From positions 648-6,153 of the forward strand of contig PMEV01000385.1 in the NCBI GenBank assembly GCA_003154855.1: 5,506 nt of DNA, read 5' to 3'. The notes under the pieces were generated by a model. That model did no database searches, was not told the DNA's origin, and worked only from the letters and a program-made list of their open reading frames with translations. The position numbers were made by a program, and so were the translations under genes. Position 1 is the stretch's first letter. Every line of letters starts with the position of its first letter. This document shows, piece after piece, positions 1-5,465 of the stretch. Source of the stretch: Bryobacterales bacterium (GTDB lineage: Bacteria > Acidobacteriota > Terriglobia > Bryobacterales > Bryobacteraceae).

Positions 1-203
1 AGCGCGCGCTGATCGAAAGCTATCTGCCCGCGGGCGCGACGGAGCAGGAGGTCGAGGCTGCCATCGCCGAAGCCCTGGCCGAGACCGGTGTAACCTCACT
101 TAAGCAGATGGGCGTGGTGATGAAAGCCGCGCAGGCGAGGCTTTCCGGCAAGCGCGTGGACGGCAAGGCGCTCAGCGAGAAGGTGCGGGCGCGGCTCGGG
201 TAG
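1..203 (+). CDS. GatB/YqeY domain-containing protein, C-terminal part (5' end outside window)
   Basis: The reading frame is open from the window edge (first complete codon at base 3) to the TAG at 201-203 and gives 66 residues. The visible part is a helical segment beginning ALIESYLP, then a TEQEVEAAIAEALAE stretch, the block ETGVTSLKQMGVVMKA, and a C-terminal SGKRVDGKALSEKVRARL segment. The pattern 'ETG-x-x-S-x-K-x-MG-x-VM' followed by 'G-x-x-DGK-x-L' is the signature of the C-terminal half of YqeY-like proteins, which resemble the tail domain of GatB, the amidotransferase subunit that corrects Asp/Glu-charged tRNAs. Stand-alone YqeY proteins are about 150 aa, so somewhat less than half is seen. 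Their cellular role is poorly defined; a tRNA- or amidotransferase-related role is assumed by homology. The gene ends two bases from the convergent gene at 206, with no terminator between them. Confidence 0.88.
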   Translation, partial: RALIESYLPAGATEQEVEAAIAEALAETGVTSLKQMGVVMKAAQARLSGKRVDGKALSEKVRARLG

Positions 204-205
204 CT

Positions 206-517
206 TCAGGCACGGAGGGCGGCGAGCACCCCCTGCGGGCTGGCATGGGCTTGGGCCATGACCCCGGCGGAGGGCTGTTCAACCATCTGGGTCCTGGCGC
301 GGCTGGCGGCGTCGGTTGCCGTGGCGGCATCCTGGATGCGGCTTTGGGCGGCTGGGGGGCTGTGGCTCGGCAATGGGGTCAGCGAGACGGCGTCTCGCCG
401 CGATGAGTTTCCATCGGGGACCTTCTCCTGGTTGGCGGGCGGGCGCTGGGCGGGATTGGCCTGAACGTTGTTCTGCGCACCCGGCGCGTTGATATTCGTA
501 TTGACGGATAAAGACAC
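206..517 (-). CDS. miniature flagellin-like protein (flagellin N- and C-terminal ends joined by a short linker)
   Basis: The start is the GTG at 517-515, chosen because AGGAGGT (complement of 524-530) lies 6 nt upstream; a GTG at 550 in the same frame would only add residues that contain this Shine-Dalgarno sequence. The product is 103 aa. Residues 4-18 (SVNTNINAPGAQNNV) match the flagellin N-terminal pattern 'xVNTNIxAxxAQxNL'. Residues 59-102 (beginning SRIQDAATATDAA, then RTQMVEQ, MAQAHASPQGVLAALR) align without gaps to the flagellin C-terminus 'SRIEDxxxATExxxxxRxQIxQQAxxxxLAQANxxPQxVLxLLR'. Between them are only about 40 proline-rich residues (19-58), whereas ordinary flagellins are about 270-500 aa. 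The long D1 coiled-coil helices and any D2/D3 domains are therefore absent. A faint echo of the 'EKLSSG...NSAxDDA' segment may remain at EKVPDG-NSSRRDA (31-43). Proline or Pro-Gly interrupts both D0-like segments (P12-G13, P82), which is unusual for filament subunits. It could be a decayed flagellin, an exported minor subunit or regulator, or a FliS-binding decoy. Function is unknown. Confidence 0.75.
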   Translation of the reverse strand: MSLSVNTNINAPGAQNNVQANPAQRPPANQEKVPDGNSSRRDAVSLTPLPSHSPPAAQSRIQDAATATDAASRARTQMVEQPSAGVMAQAHASPQGVLAALRA

Positions 518-523
518 GGGTGG

Positions 524-544
524 ACCTCCTGTTCCTACTGTTCC
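524..544 (-). promoter_or_regulatory. Shine-Dalgarno site and tandem GGAACAG repeat in the leader of the flagellin-like gene
   Basis: Read on the minus strand, GGAACAG-TA-GGAACAG (complements of 538-544 and 529-535) runs directly into the Shine-Dalgarno AGGAGGT (524-530), 6 nt before GTG 517. The SD fixes the start codon. The leader has several GGA triplets, one inside the SD. GGA is the core recognised by CsrA/RsmA proteins, which repress flagellin translation in some bacteria. That such a protein acts here is inference. Confidence 0.5.
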
Positions 545-560
545 CGGCACTCTGCCGGGA
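542..560 (-). promoter_or_regulatory. leader hairpin upstream of the flagellin-like gene
   Basis: This is a perfect 8-bp inverted repeat, TCCCGGCA (542-549) and TGCCGGGA (553-560), with a 3-nt loop. It lies 11 nt upstream of the Shine-Dalgarno sequence at 524-530. No run of T follows it in either direction, so it is not a normal intrinsic terminator. It may stabilise the 5' end of the mRNA or present the neighbouring GGA motifs. Confidence 0.5.
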
Positions 561-564
561 GAGG

Positions 565-593
565 CCTATACTTGGCCTTGTCTTTCATATCGA
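565..593 (-). promoter_or_regulatory. candidate sigma-70-type promoter for the flagellin-like gene (weak)
   Basis: On the minus strand a -35-like TCGATA (588-593; 4 of 6 consensus bases) is followed after 17 nt by a -10-like TATAGG (565-570; 4 of 6). Transcription would start near 558, leaving the hairpin at the 5' end of the mRNA. The -10 overlaps a 5-bp dyad, AGGCC/GGCCT (562-566 and 574-578). The matches are modest, so read-through from the upstream secreted-protein gene 121 nt away is equally possible. No convincing FliA-type (TAAA - 15 nt - GCCGATAA) promoter is visible. Confidence 0.25.
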
Positions 594-638
594 CCCGGGC
601 CGGGCGGCCGTGAATTTTTCTTTCAGCGCTCCGGAGGC

Positions 639-1562
639 CTATTTGGGCGGGACCGGCTCGTCGAACTTCACCTCGGATTCGGCGGTGAACAGGCGGAACG
701 GGGAGTAGTGGAAGAGGTTCTCGACCATCAGATCGGCGCCGGCGAACTGGCGATACAGGACCGAGACGGGCTCCAGCACGCCACGCGGGCTGACGGCGTA
801 ATCGACGGTGGCTTCGTAACGCGCGACGTGGACGCCTTCCTGCGTGGAGCTCCGCAATACCACGCGCAGGGGGCGGGAGTCGGAGCGCCGGACCCAGAGC
901 TGGCCCTCCAGCGCCTGATGGATGTCCTTGCTCTTCTCGAAGATGAGCAGGGCGCCCGCGCCGCTGCGCTGCTGGAAGCCCAGGATGATGGCGGCGTCGG
1001 GGCCAACCTGGCCGGAGCCTTCCAGGCGGAACGTGTAGTCTTCGAGGCGGCGCCGGCTGAACAGCAGCAGGATCTGGCCGAAATCGGTGACCGCCCCTCG
1101 CAGACCGTGCTTTTCGAACTCCTCGAGCATGCGCTTCTTGAGCGCGTCGTCCTGGGAGCGCATCCCGACGGAGAGGGTGCGGCGAGCCGCTTCCCGGCTG
1201 GCGATGGAGCGGCCGTCCACCGAGACCACCTGCCGGAGCTCGTGCAGCGCGTTGGGGGCATCCTGGAATGTGGAGAAGCCGTACTCGGAGACGATGGTCC
1301 GTGTGCGATACTCTGGCTTGGGAGGTTCGAGGGCAGCGTTGCCCAGCCGGGGCCGGAACCGGCGAGGCGGTTTAAGGGCCCGCTGCTCGAAAGTCTCCTC
1401 GGCGAGCATCCTGGGGGCGGTGGCGCGGAATAGGCCGGCGTCCTCGGAGACATGCTCGAGGATGGCGGCCAGCGCCGGGTCCGGCGGCGGAGGCGGGGCG
1501 GGTTGGAGGCCCCAGGCGGCGGCCAGGAGCGAGACGGCAAGGAGCAGGAGGCGCGCTCGCAT
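639..1562 (-). CDS. secreted protein of unknown function
   Basis: The start is ATG 1562-1560 because it begins a clear signal peptide: MRAR, a hydrophobic run LLLLAVSLLAAAWG, then the mature region. The same frame is open further upstream to an ATG at 1670, but that extension would run into acpP and place 36 residues before the signal peptide. The product is 307 aa. A proline run (residues 21-27) follows the signal. A charged helical region (about 31-62) precedes a basic, proline-rich stretch (64-83). The remainder looks mainly beta-rich, with segments such as TRTIVSEYGF, RQVVSVDGRSI, a helix DDALKKRMLEEFEKHGL (138-154), and GQLWVRRSDSRPLRVVL (220-236). The strand pattern 'G-x-LWV-x-R...PLRVVL...ARYEATVDY' loosely recalls LolA/LppX-like folds that bind lipids or lipoproteins, but no lipidation cysteine or catalytic motif is seen. 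I do not recognise a named family. It is probably periplasmic or surface-exposed and lies upstream of the flagellin-like gene on the same strand. Confidence 0.75.
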   Translation of the reverse strand: MRARLLLLAVSLLAAAWGLQPAPPPPPDPALAAILEHVSEDAGLFRATAPRMLAEETFEQRALKPPRRFRPRLGNAALEPPKPEYRTRTIVSEYGFSTFQDAPNALHELRQVVSVDGRSIASREAARRTLSVGMRSQDDALKKRMLEEFEKHGLRGAVTDFGQILLLFSRRRLEDYTFRLEGSGQVGPDAAIILGFQQRSGAGALLIFEKSKDIHQALEGQLWVRRSDSRPLRVVLRSSTQEGVHVARYEATVDYAVSPRGVLEPVSVLYRQFAGADLMVENLFHYSPFRLFTAESEVKFDEPVPPK

Positions 1563-1575
1563 AAGCTCGATTGTA
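1563..1575 (-). promoter_or_regulatory. candidate -10 element and near-leaderless start of the secreted-protein gene
   Basis: The minus strand reads TACAAT (complement of 1570-1575), followed by CGAGCTT and then the ATG at 1562. A good -10 hexamer (5 of 6) this close would place transcription initiation at or next to the start codon. No purine-rich ribosome-binding site precedes the ATG, consistent with a leaderless or near-leaderless mRNA. No good -35 is visible at the usual distance (CAAGTA). Confidence 0.35.
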
Positions 1576-1595
1576 ACGAATCGGCGAGAGCCTAC

Positions 1596-1624
1596 TTGCG
1601 GACTGGCGCAATCGTCGCTAAAAT
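1596..1624 (+). promoter_or_regulatory. sigma-70-type promoter of acpP-fabF
   Basis: A -35 TTGCGG (1596-1601), a 17-nt spacer and a -10 TAAAAT (1619-1624) match the housekeeping promoter pattern. Initiation would fall near 1631, giving a leader of about 25 nt before the acpP ATG, with GGAGG at 1647-1651. It lies in the 93-bp divergent interval shared with the secreted-protein gene. No FapR- or FabR-like palindrome was recognised. Confidence 0.6.
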
Positions 1625-1655
1625 CAATGAGTTTGTACCCATCTCTGGAGGTTTC

Positions 1656-1895
1656 ATGTCGGTTGAGCAAAAGGTGAAGCAGATCATCGTCGAGCAGCTC
1701 GGGGTTGACGAGGGGCAGGTGGACTCGACCGCCTCCTTCGTGGACGATCTGGGCGCCGATTCCCTGGATATCGTTGAATTGATCATGGCGTTCGAGGAAG
1801 CGTTCGACCTCGACATTCCGGATGAGGACGCCGAGAAGATCGCCACCGTAAAGGACGCAATCGAGTACATCGACGGCAAGATGGCTAAAAAGTAG
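1656..1895 (+). CDS. acpP: acyl carrier protein
   Basis: This is a 79-aa acidic protein of the usual ACP length. It is the cytosolic carrier of growing acyl chains in type-II fatty-acid synthesis. Its 4'-phosphopantetheine arm is attached at Ser36 in the motif DDLGADSLDIVEL (residues 30-42), which is fully conserved here. Helix I (VEQKVKQIIVEQLGV), the helix II recognition region (SLDIVELIMAFEEAFDLDIPDEDAEKI, which contacts partner enzymes) and the C-terminal helix (VKDAIEYIDGKM) are all present. The start ATG 1656 has GGAGG at 1647-1651, 4 nt upstream; the frame is open further upstream, but the ACP fold begins here. fabF follows after 44 nt, a common acpP-fabF arrangement, and both are probably transcribed from the promoter at 1596-1624. 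fabD and fabG, often upstream, are not adjacent; a divergent gene is found there instead. Confidence 0.97.
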   Translation: MSVEQKVKQIIVEQLGVDEGQVDSTASFVDDLGADSLDIVELIMAFEEAFDLDIPDEDAEKIATVKDAIEYIDGKMAKK

Positions 1896-1925
1896 TTCCC
1901 GTCCAGCCCATGCCGGTTTCCAACC

Positions 1926-1932
1926 AGAGGAG
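1926..1932 (+). promoter_or_regulatory. ribosome-binding site deciding the fabF TTG start
   Basis: AGAGGAG lies 7 nt upstream of TTG 1940-1942. The in-frame ATG at 1910 has no purine-rich site before it and would place this SD inside the coding region. Confidence 0.75.
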
Positions 1933-1939
1933 CGAAGCC

Positions 1940-3184
1940 TTGTCGCGCAGAGTTGTGGTCACAGGGATCGGACTGATGTCCCCGGTGGGGATCGGTACCG
2001 AGCAGACCTGGGCGGCCATTCGGAGCGCGCGCAGCGGCATCTCCGCGATCACGGCGTTCGACGCGACCTTGTTTAGCTGCCGGATCGCGGGAGAAATCCG
2101 GGAGTTCCAGCCCACGGATTACATCGAGCGCAAAGAGCTGAAGAAAATGGGGCGGTTCATCCAGTTCGCCATCGCGGCGTCGGATTTCGCCCTCGCCGCC
2201 TCGGGGCTGAAGGTGACCGCGGAGAACGCGGAGCGGGTCGGGGTATACATCGGCAGCGGGATCGGCGGGTTCGAAGTGATCGAGCGGGAGTTCGAACAAC
2301 TACTGGCGCACGGACCCAAGCGGATCTCTCCGTTCTTCATTCCCGCGACCATCGTGAACCTGGCGTCCGGCTTCGTCTCGATCCGTGTGGGCGCGAAGGG
2401 GCCCAATTCGGCCACCGCCACGGCGTGCACTACCAGCGCGCACGCCATCGGGGACTCCTTCCGGATGATCCAGCGGGGCGACGCCGACGCCATGCTGTGC
2501 GGCGGGACCGAGGCGACCATCTGCCGGATGGGCATTGGCGGGTTCGCGGCCATGCGCGCGCTCTCCACGCGCAACGACGAGCCGGAGCGGGCCAGCCGGC
2601 CGTGGGACAAGGGCCGCGACGGGTTCGTGGTGGGGGAGGGCGCGGGCATCCTGGTACTGGAGGAGCTGGAACTCGCGAAACGCCGCGGCGCGCCCATTCT
2701 CGCCGAGGTGGCCGGATACGGGATGAGCGGCGACGCCTTCCACATTACCGCTCCGGCCGAGGATGGCGACGGCGCCTTCCGCGTGATGCGCAACGCGCTG
2801 GCGGATGCGGGCATCCAGCCTACCGACGTCCAATACATCAATGCGCACGGCACCTCGACCCCGGTCGGGGACCGCGTGGAAACGATCGCCATGAAGCGCT
2901 GTTTTGGCGAGTACGCCTACAAGCTGGCGGTGAGCTCGACCAAATCCATGACCGGGCACCTGCTGGGCGGGTCGGGCGGCCTCGAGGCGGGCATTACCGT
3001 GCTGGCCATTCGCGACCAGATCGCGCCTCCCACCATCAACTACGACGACCCCGACCCGGATTGCGACCTGGACTACGTTCCGAATACCGCGCGGCCGATG
3101 CCCATCCAGTACGCGCTCTCGAATTCCTTTGGATTCGGCGGCACCAACGGGTGCCTGATCTTCAAACGCTATTCCGAAGAGTAG
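1940..3184 (+). CDS. fabF: 3-oxoacyl-[acyl-carrier-protein] synthase II (KAS II)
   Basis: FabF condenses malonyl-ACP with an acyl-ACP to extend fatty acids in the cytosol. The chosen TTG start gives 414 aa, close to the usual 410-415, beginning SRRVVVTGIGLMSPVG. With this start the catalytic triad falls at Cys163 (in TATACTTSAHAIGD), His303 (NAHGTSTPVGD) and His340 (TKSMTGHLLGG), the same numbers as in E. coli FabF, with the active-site Lys at 335. The gatekeeper Phe is in the C-terminal NSFGFGGTNG loop. Other thiolase-fold blocks are GVYIGSGIGG, LCGGTEA, RPWDKGRDGFVVGEGAG and the C-terminal CLIFKR. After the second His the loop reads GGSGG where many homologues have GAAGG, a mild variation. 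All catalytic residues are present, so activity is expected. It lies 44 nt after acpP, probably in the same operon. Its last 16 bases overlap the end of the convergent membrane-protein gene, and no terminator is evident. Confidence 0.96.
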   Translation: MSRRVVVTGIGLMSPVGIGTEQTWAAIRSARSGISAITAFDATLFSCRIAGEIREFQPTDYIERKELKKMGRFIQFAIAASDFALAASGLKVTAENAERVGVYIGSGIGGFEVIEREFEQLLAHGPKRISPFFIPATIVNLASGFVSIRVGAKGPNSATATACTTSAHAIGDSFRMIQRGDADAMLCGGTEATICRMGIGGFAAMRALSTRNDEPERASRPWDKGRDGFVVGEGAGILVLEELELAKRRGAPILAEVAGYGMSGDAFHITAPAEDGDGAFRVMRNALADAGIQPTDVQYINAHGTSTPVGDRVETIAMKRCFGEYAYKLAVSSTKSMTGHLLGGSGGLEAGITVLAIRDQIAPPTINYDDPDPDCDLDYVPNTARPMPIQYALSNSFGFGGTNGCLIFKRYSEE

Positions 3185-4752
3185 CCGGCCGGCCGCTCCA
3201 GCACCACGTACCGGCGGTCGCGGTACAAGGGCCGCCAGCCCGCCTCCTCCAGCGCCGCCGCCACCGGGAAGCGGATCTGCACCACGGCGTGTGTGAAACC
3301 CACCTCCCGGAGCGTCGCCTGCCAGCCCGGCTTAGTCCAAGCAATCTGCTGGTATTGCTGGTAGGGGGCCTGCCCGAAGTAATCCACCCGCCCGTCGATC
3401 CAGATCTTGCGCGTGCCATTCGAGCGATAACAGATGTAGCCGGCATCCTCCATCGAAGCGAGAATCCGGCTGGACTGCGGCAGCCGGGCGACGATCTGGT
3501 CAGCTCCCGTCGGATATCTCTCCGGCGAGAATCCGGTACGGGCGACTACCGAGGGCTGGTGCAGCCAGACCAGCACGGCCAGAACGGCCAGCGCCGCCAG
3601 AGCCGCTCCGTGCTGCTCCCGGTCCATGCGGCGCAACTCGGCGGAGATCTTCATGAACCCCCGCAGCAGGGAGCTTTTGCCGGCCTCCAGCGCGCGGGTG
3701 ATGGCGGCGTTCGCGAGCGGCAGCCCGAGCAGGGCCAGCACCGGCAGCCCGCGCGCCGATTTCAGCCCGAACGCTATCAGAAACCCGATCACGAGGGCGT
3801 GTGGCACATTCCGCTGCCGCAGAGCCAGTACTGCGCCCAGCCCGGCCAACGCCGTCGCGAACAGGATCTGCCCAGTCCCGGCGCGCGCGAAATCCAGCGG
3901 CTGCCATTCGACGATGCCCGCGTGCAATTCCGGGTGCACGGTGAATTCGACCACGTGCCGGTGCAGTTCGAGCCCATAAGGATTCAGCAGACTCCCCGCG
4001 CCGGCGCACAGCGCGGCCAGCAGGAACCAGCGCGCGCGCCTCCACTCCCCGGCGGCGTCCAGGTCCTTCCACAGTACCGCCCGTGCCGCGTGGCCCACCG
4101 CGTAGAGCAGGGCCAGCACGATGACCATCGGGAAGCTGCCGTGTATCCCGGCCCAGACCGCGGTTCCCAGTCCCAACACCAGCCCATCCCGCACCCGGAA
4201 GCGGTTCGCCGCCTGTTCGAAATAGAAGAGAGTCCCCAGCAGGAACAGGTAGCTAAGCACGTGCGGGCGGGCCAGCCAGTGCCGGTCGGCGGTGGCCACC
4301 AGCGGCGACGCCATGACGCAGGCCAGAAAGAAATTCCCGCCCAGCCTGAGATGCAGGCGAAAGCAGAGCCAGATCGTTACCCCGATCGCCACCGTGAAGA
4401 GGAGGACCACCCCGGTCAGCCCCTGCCAGCGGTGGAACAATGCCATTAGAATCTCGGAGGCCCATTCGAAGGCGTACCAGGCGTGCCCGGTCTGTAGAAA
4501 CGAGAAGGGATCGCTGTGCGGGACTCTTCCGGTGGCCAGGATGCGTTCGCCGGCCATGATGTGCCAGCCCGGGTCGCCGTCGGAAAACATCCGCCAGGGG
4601 GCTTGGAAGATGAAGAGGCAGAAAGCGGTAGCCGCGAGGGCAGCCGTGAGGCTAAGGTCGGGAAGGAACCAGGAGGACCATCCCCGCTCCGGCGGCGGGC
4701 TAGGCGCTGCCGGAGCGGGACGGGATATCGGGCGGCCGCGTTGGCGGCCCAT
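3169..4752 (-). CDS. polytopic membrane protein, GT-C-type glycosyltransferase-like
   Basis: The product is 527 aa. A short proline/arginine-rich cytoplasmic N-terminus (1-27) is followed by many hydrophobic segments (about 31-50, 112-132, 140-154, 163-178, 190-222, 241-254, 296-312, 318-350 and 382-398), then a soluble C-terminal domain of about 125 residues, probably periplasmic. After the first membrane segment comes DGDPGWHIMAGERIL (58-72), then GRVPHSDPFSF (75-85) and FEWASEIL (95-102). An acidic D-x-D-x-x-W-H motif in the first periplasmic loop, followed by 'G-x-x-P-x-x-DPFSF' and 'EW', is the pattern of GT-C-like enzymes that use lipid-linked sugar donors. Further family-like motifs are LLNPYG (255-260), VEWQPLDF (281-288) and WIDGRVDYFG (451-460). 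Donor and acceptor are unknown. The ATG abuts the TAA of the PEP-CTERM gene (TAAATG) with no clear SD of its own, suggesting translation by coupling. The 3' end overlaps fabF by 16 nt in convergent orientation. The gene and its membrane nature are well supported; the enzymatic class is a motif-level guess. Confidence 0.85.
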   Translation of the reverse strand: MGRQRGRPISRPAPAAPSPPPERGWSSWFLPDLSLTAALAATAFCLFIFQAPWRMFSDGDPGWHIMAGERILATGRVPHSDPFSFLQTGHAWYAFEWASEILMALFHRWQGLTGVVLLFTVAIGVTIWLCFRLHLRLGGNFFLACVMASPLVATADRHWLARPHVLSYLFLLGTLFYFEQAANRFRVRDGLVLGLGTAVWAGIHGSFPMVIVLALLYAVGHAARAVLWKDLDAAGEWRRARWFLLAALCAGAGSLLNPYGLELHRHVVEFTVHPELHAGIVEWQPLDFARAGTGQILFATALAGLGAVLALRQRNVPHALVIGFLIAFGLKSARGLPVLALLGLPLANAAITRALEAGKSSLLRGFMKISAELRRMDREQHGAALAALAVLAVLVWLHQPSVVARTGFSPERYPTGADQIVARLPQSSRILASMEDAGYICYRSNGTRKIWIDGRVDYFGQAPYQQYQQIAWTKPGWQATLREVGFTHAVVQIRFPVAAALEEAGWRPLYRDRRYVVLERPAGYSSE

Positions 4753-5358
4753 TTACGCGCGCGATTTGCGCCGCAGGAACTCGACGAAGGCGATGCCGCC
4801 AACCAGCAGCAGCGCCGATGCAGGTTCTGGTACAGCGGAGCCGCTATTGGCGGTGATGTCCAGGGGGTCCAGCATGCTCAAGTAGGCTCCCGTGGCCAGT
4901 TCGGAGATCACGAAGTCGCCGTTGATGCTCCCTCCCTGGGCCACGGGAACATTGAAGGGCTCCATGACAAGGTCGCCGTCGCCATCTACCGTCCACGATT
5001 GCTCTGCGCCTCCAGCGAATTCCACGTATCCGGAGGCGCCGGTGTCGGAACTCGTGCCGTTCAGCGCCACCGTGATGTAGTCGGTATTGAGCGCCAGCAG
5101 CCAGAACGACACATCCGCGCTACAACCGGTCCCGGTGCACTGCATCTGGAGGGTGAGATCAACCTCCTGGTCCGACGCTGACCACTCGAAGTTGGGGAAC
5201 TGCATCACGTTCATGAGGGGCGCGTTCACGTCCTGGACCAATGCGCTTTCGAACATGGGTGAGTTAGAGACGGTCGCCCCAGCCGGTCCGGTGGTCACCA
5301 ACAGGCAGAGCGCACCAAGAGACAATAAGTAGAGCAGCTTCAAGTTCCATTTCTTCAT
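4753..5358 (-). CDS. PEP-CTERM sorting-domain protein (exosortase substrate)
   Basis: The start is ATG 5358-5356, with the purine-rich AGGAGAAGG (complement of 5366-5374) 7 nt upstream and a classic signal peptide right after it: MKK, a hydrophobic core LLYLLSLGALCLLV, and likely cleavage after PAGA (residue 28). The product is 201 aa. The mature part is acidic and rich in Ser, Thr, Asn and Gly, and looks like a beta-sandwich. It has two close cysteines (CTGTGC, 74-79) that could form a disulfide. The C-terminus has the full tripartite sorting signal: VPEPAS (176-181), a hydrophobic segment ALLLVGGIAFVEFL, and the basic tail RRKSRA. Such proteins are cut and anchored or released by a membrane exosortase and are associated with extracellular polysaccharide and biofilm matrix; no exosortase gene is in this window. 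An in-frame ATG at 5454 preceded by GGAGA would add 32 residues before the signal peptide and is less likely. It is directly followed by the GT-C-like gene with no gap. Confidence 0.9.
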   Translation of the reverse strand: MKKWNLKLLYLLSLGALCLLVTTGPAGATVSNSPMFESALVQDVNAPLMNVMQFPNFEWSASDQEVDLTLQMQCTGTGCSADVSFWLLALNTDYITVALNGTSSDTGASGYVEFAGGAEQSWTVDGDGDLVMEPFNVPVAQGGSINGDFVISELATGAYLSMLDPLDITANSGSAVPEPASALLLVGGIAFVEFLRRKSRA

Positions 5359-5400
5359 AAGAAAACCTTCTCCTCGTAAACAGAAGTCGCGAATGTCGGT

Positions 5401-5430
5401 ATACACCCAGCCTTTGGCGGGAATACACAC
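5401..5430. repeat. direct repeat ATACAC, 22-bp period, upstream of the PEP-CTERM gene
   Basis: ATACACCC (5401-5408) and ATACACAC (5423-5430) lie on the same strand with starts 22 bp apart, about two helical turns. The spacing would place two bound protein units on one face of the DNA, so this is a candidate activator or repressor site. The repeat core is short and may be chance. Confidence 0.3.
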
Positions 5431-5465
5431 CGGAAGGCCTTTTCTATGCACCATAAGCGTTCTCC

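Noticed and set aside
586..620. FliA (sigma-28) flagellar promoter before the mini-flagellin
   Set aside because: A GTCGATAT resembling the -10 GCCGATAA is present on the minus strand, but no TAAA-like -35 lies 15 nt upstream; the A-rich stretch is too far away.
468..1433. Long plus-strand open frame (321 codons) opposite the secreted-protein gene
   Set aside because: It is antisense to a gene with a convincing signal peptide, has no SD or recognisable motif, and is the kind of shadow frame that high GC content produces.
1452..1655. In-frame N-terminal extension of acpP
   Set aside because: The extension is low-complexity Arg/Gly-rich, overlaps the promoter and the divergent gene, and ACPs are about 79 aa.
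1910..1939. ATG 1910 as the fabF start
   Set aside because: It has no ribosome-binding site. The TTG at 1940 has one and restores standard FabF length and active-site numbering.
3208..3226. Inverted repeat GTACCG / CGGTAC as a fabF terminator
   Set aside because: The stem is only 6 bp with no following T run, and it lies inside the end of the opposite gene, where repeated Arg-Asp/Arg-Tyr codons explain it.
2425..4449. Very long plus-strand open frame (674 codons) spanning fabF and the opposite membrane-protein gene
   Set aside because: It runs out of frame through fabF and antisense through the GT-C-like gene. Its translation is dominated by R, G, P, Q and H with no domain, a GC-driven artefact.
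5359..5454. N-terminal extension of the PEP-CTERM protein from ATG 5454
   Set aside because: There is a possible GGAGA site, but 32 residues before a normal signal peptide are unlikely, and ATG 5358 has a better context.
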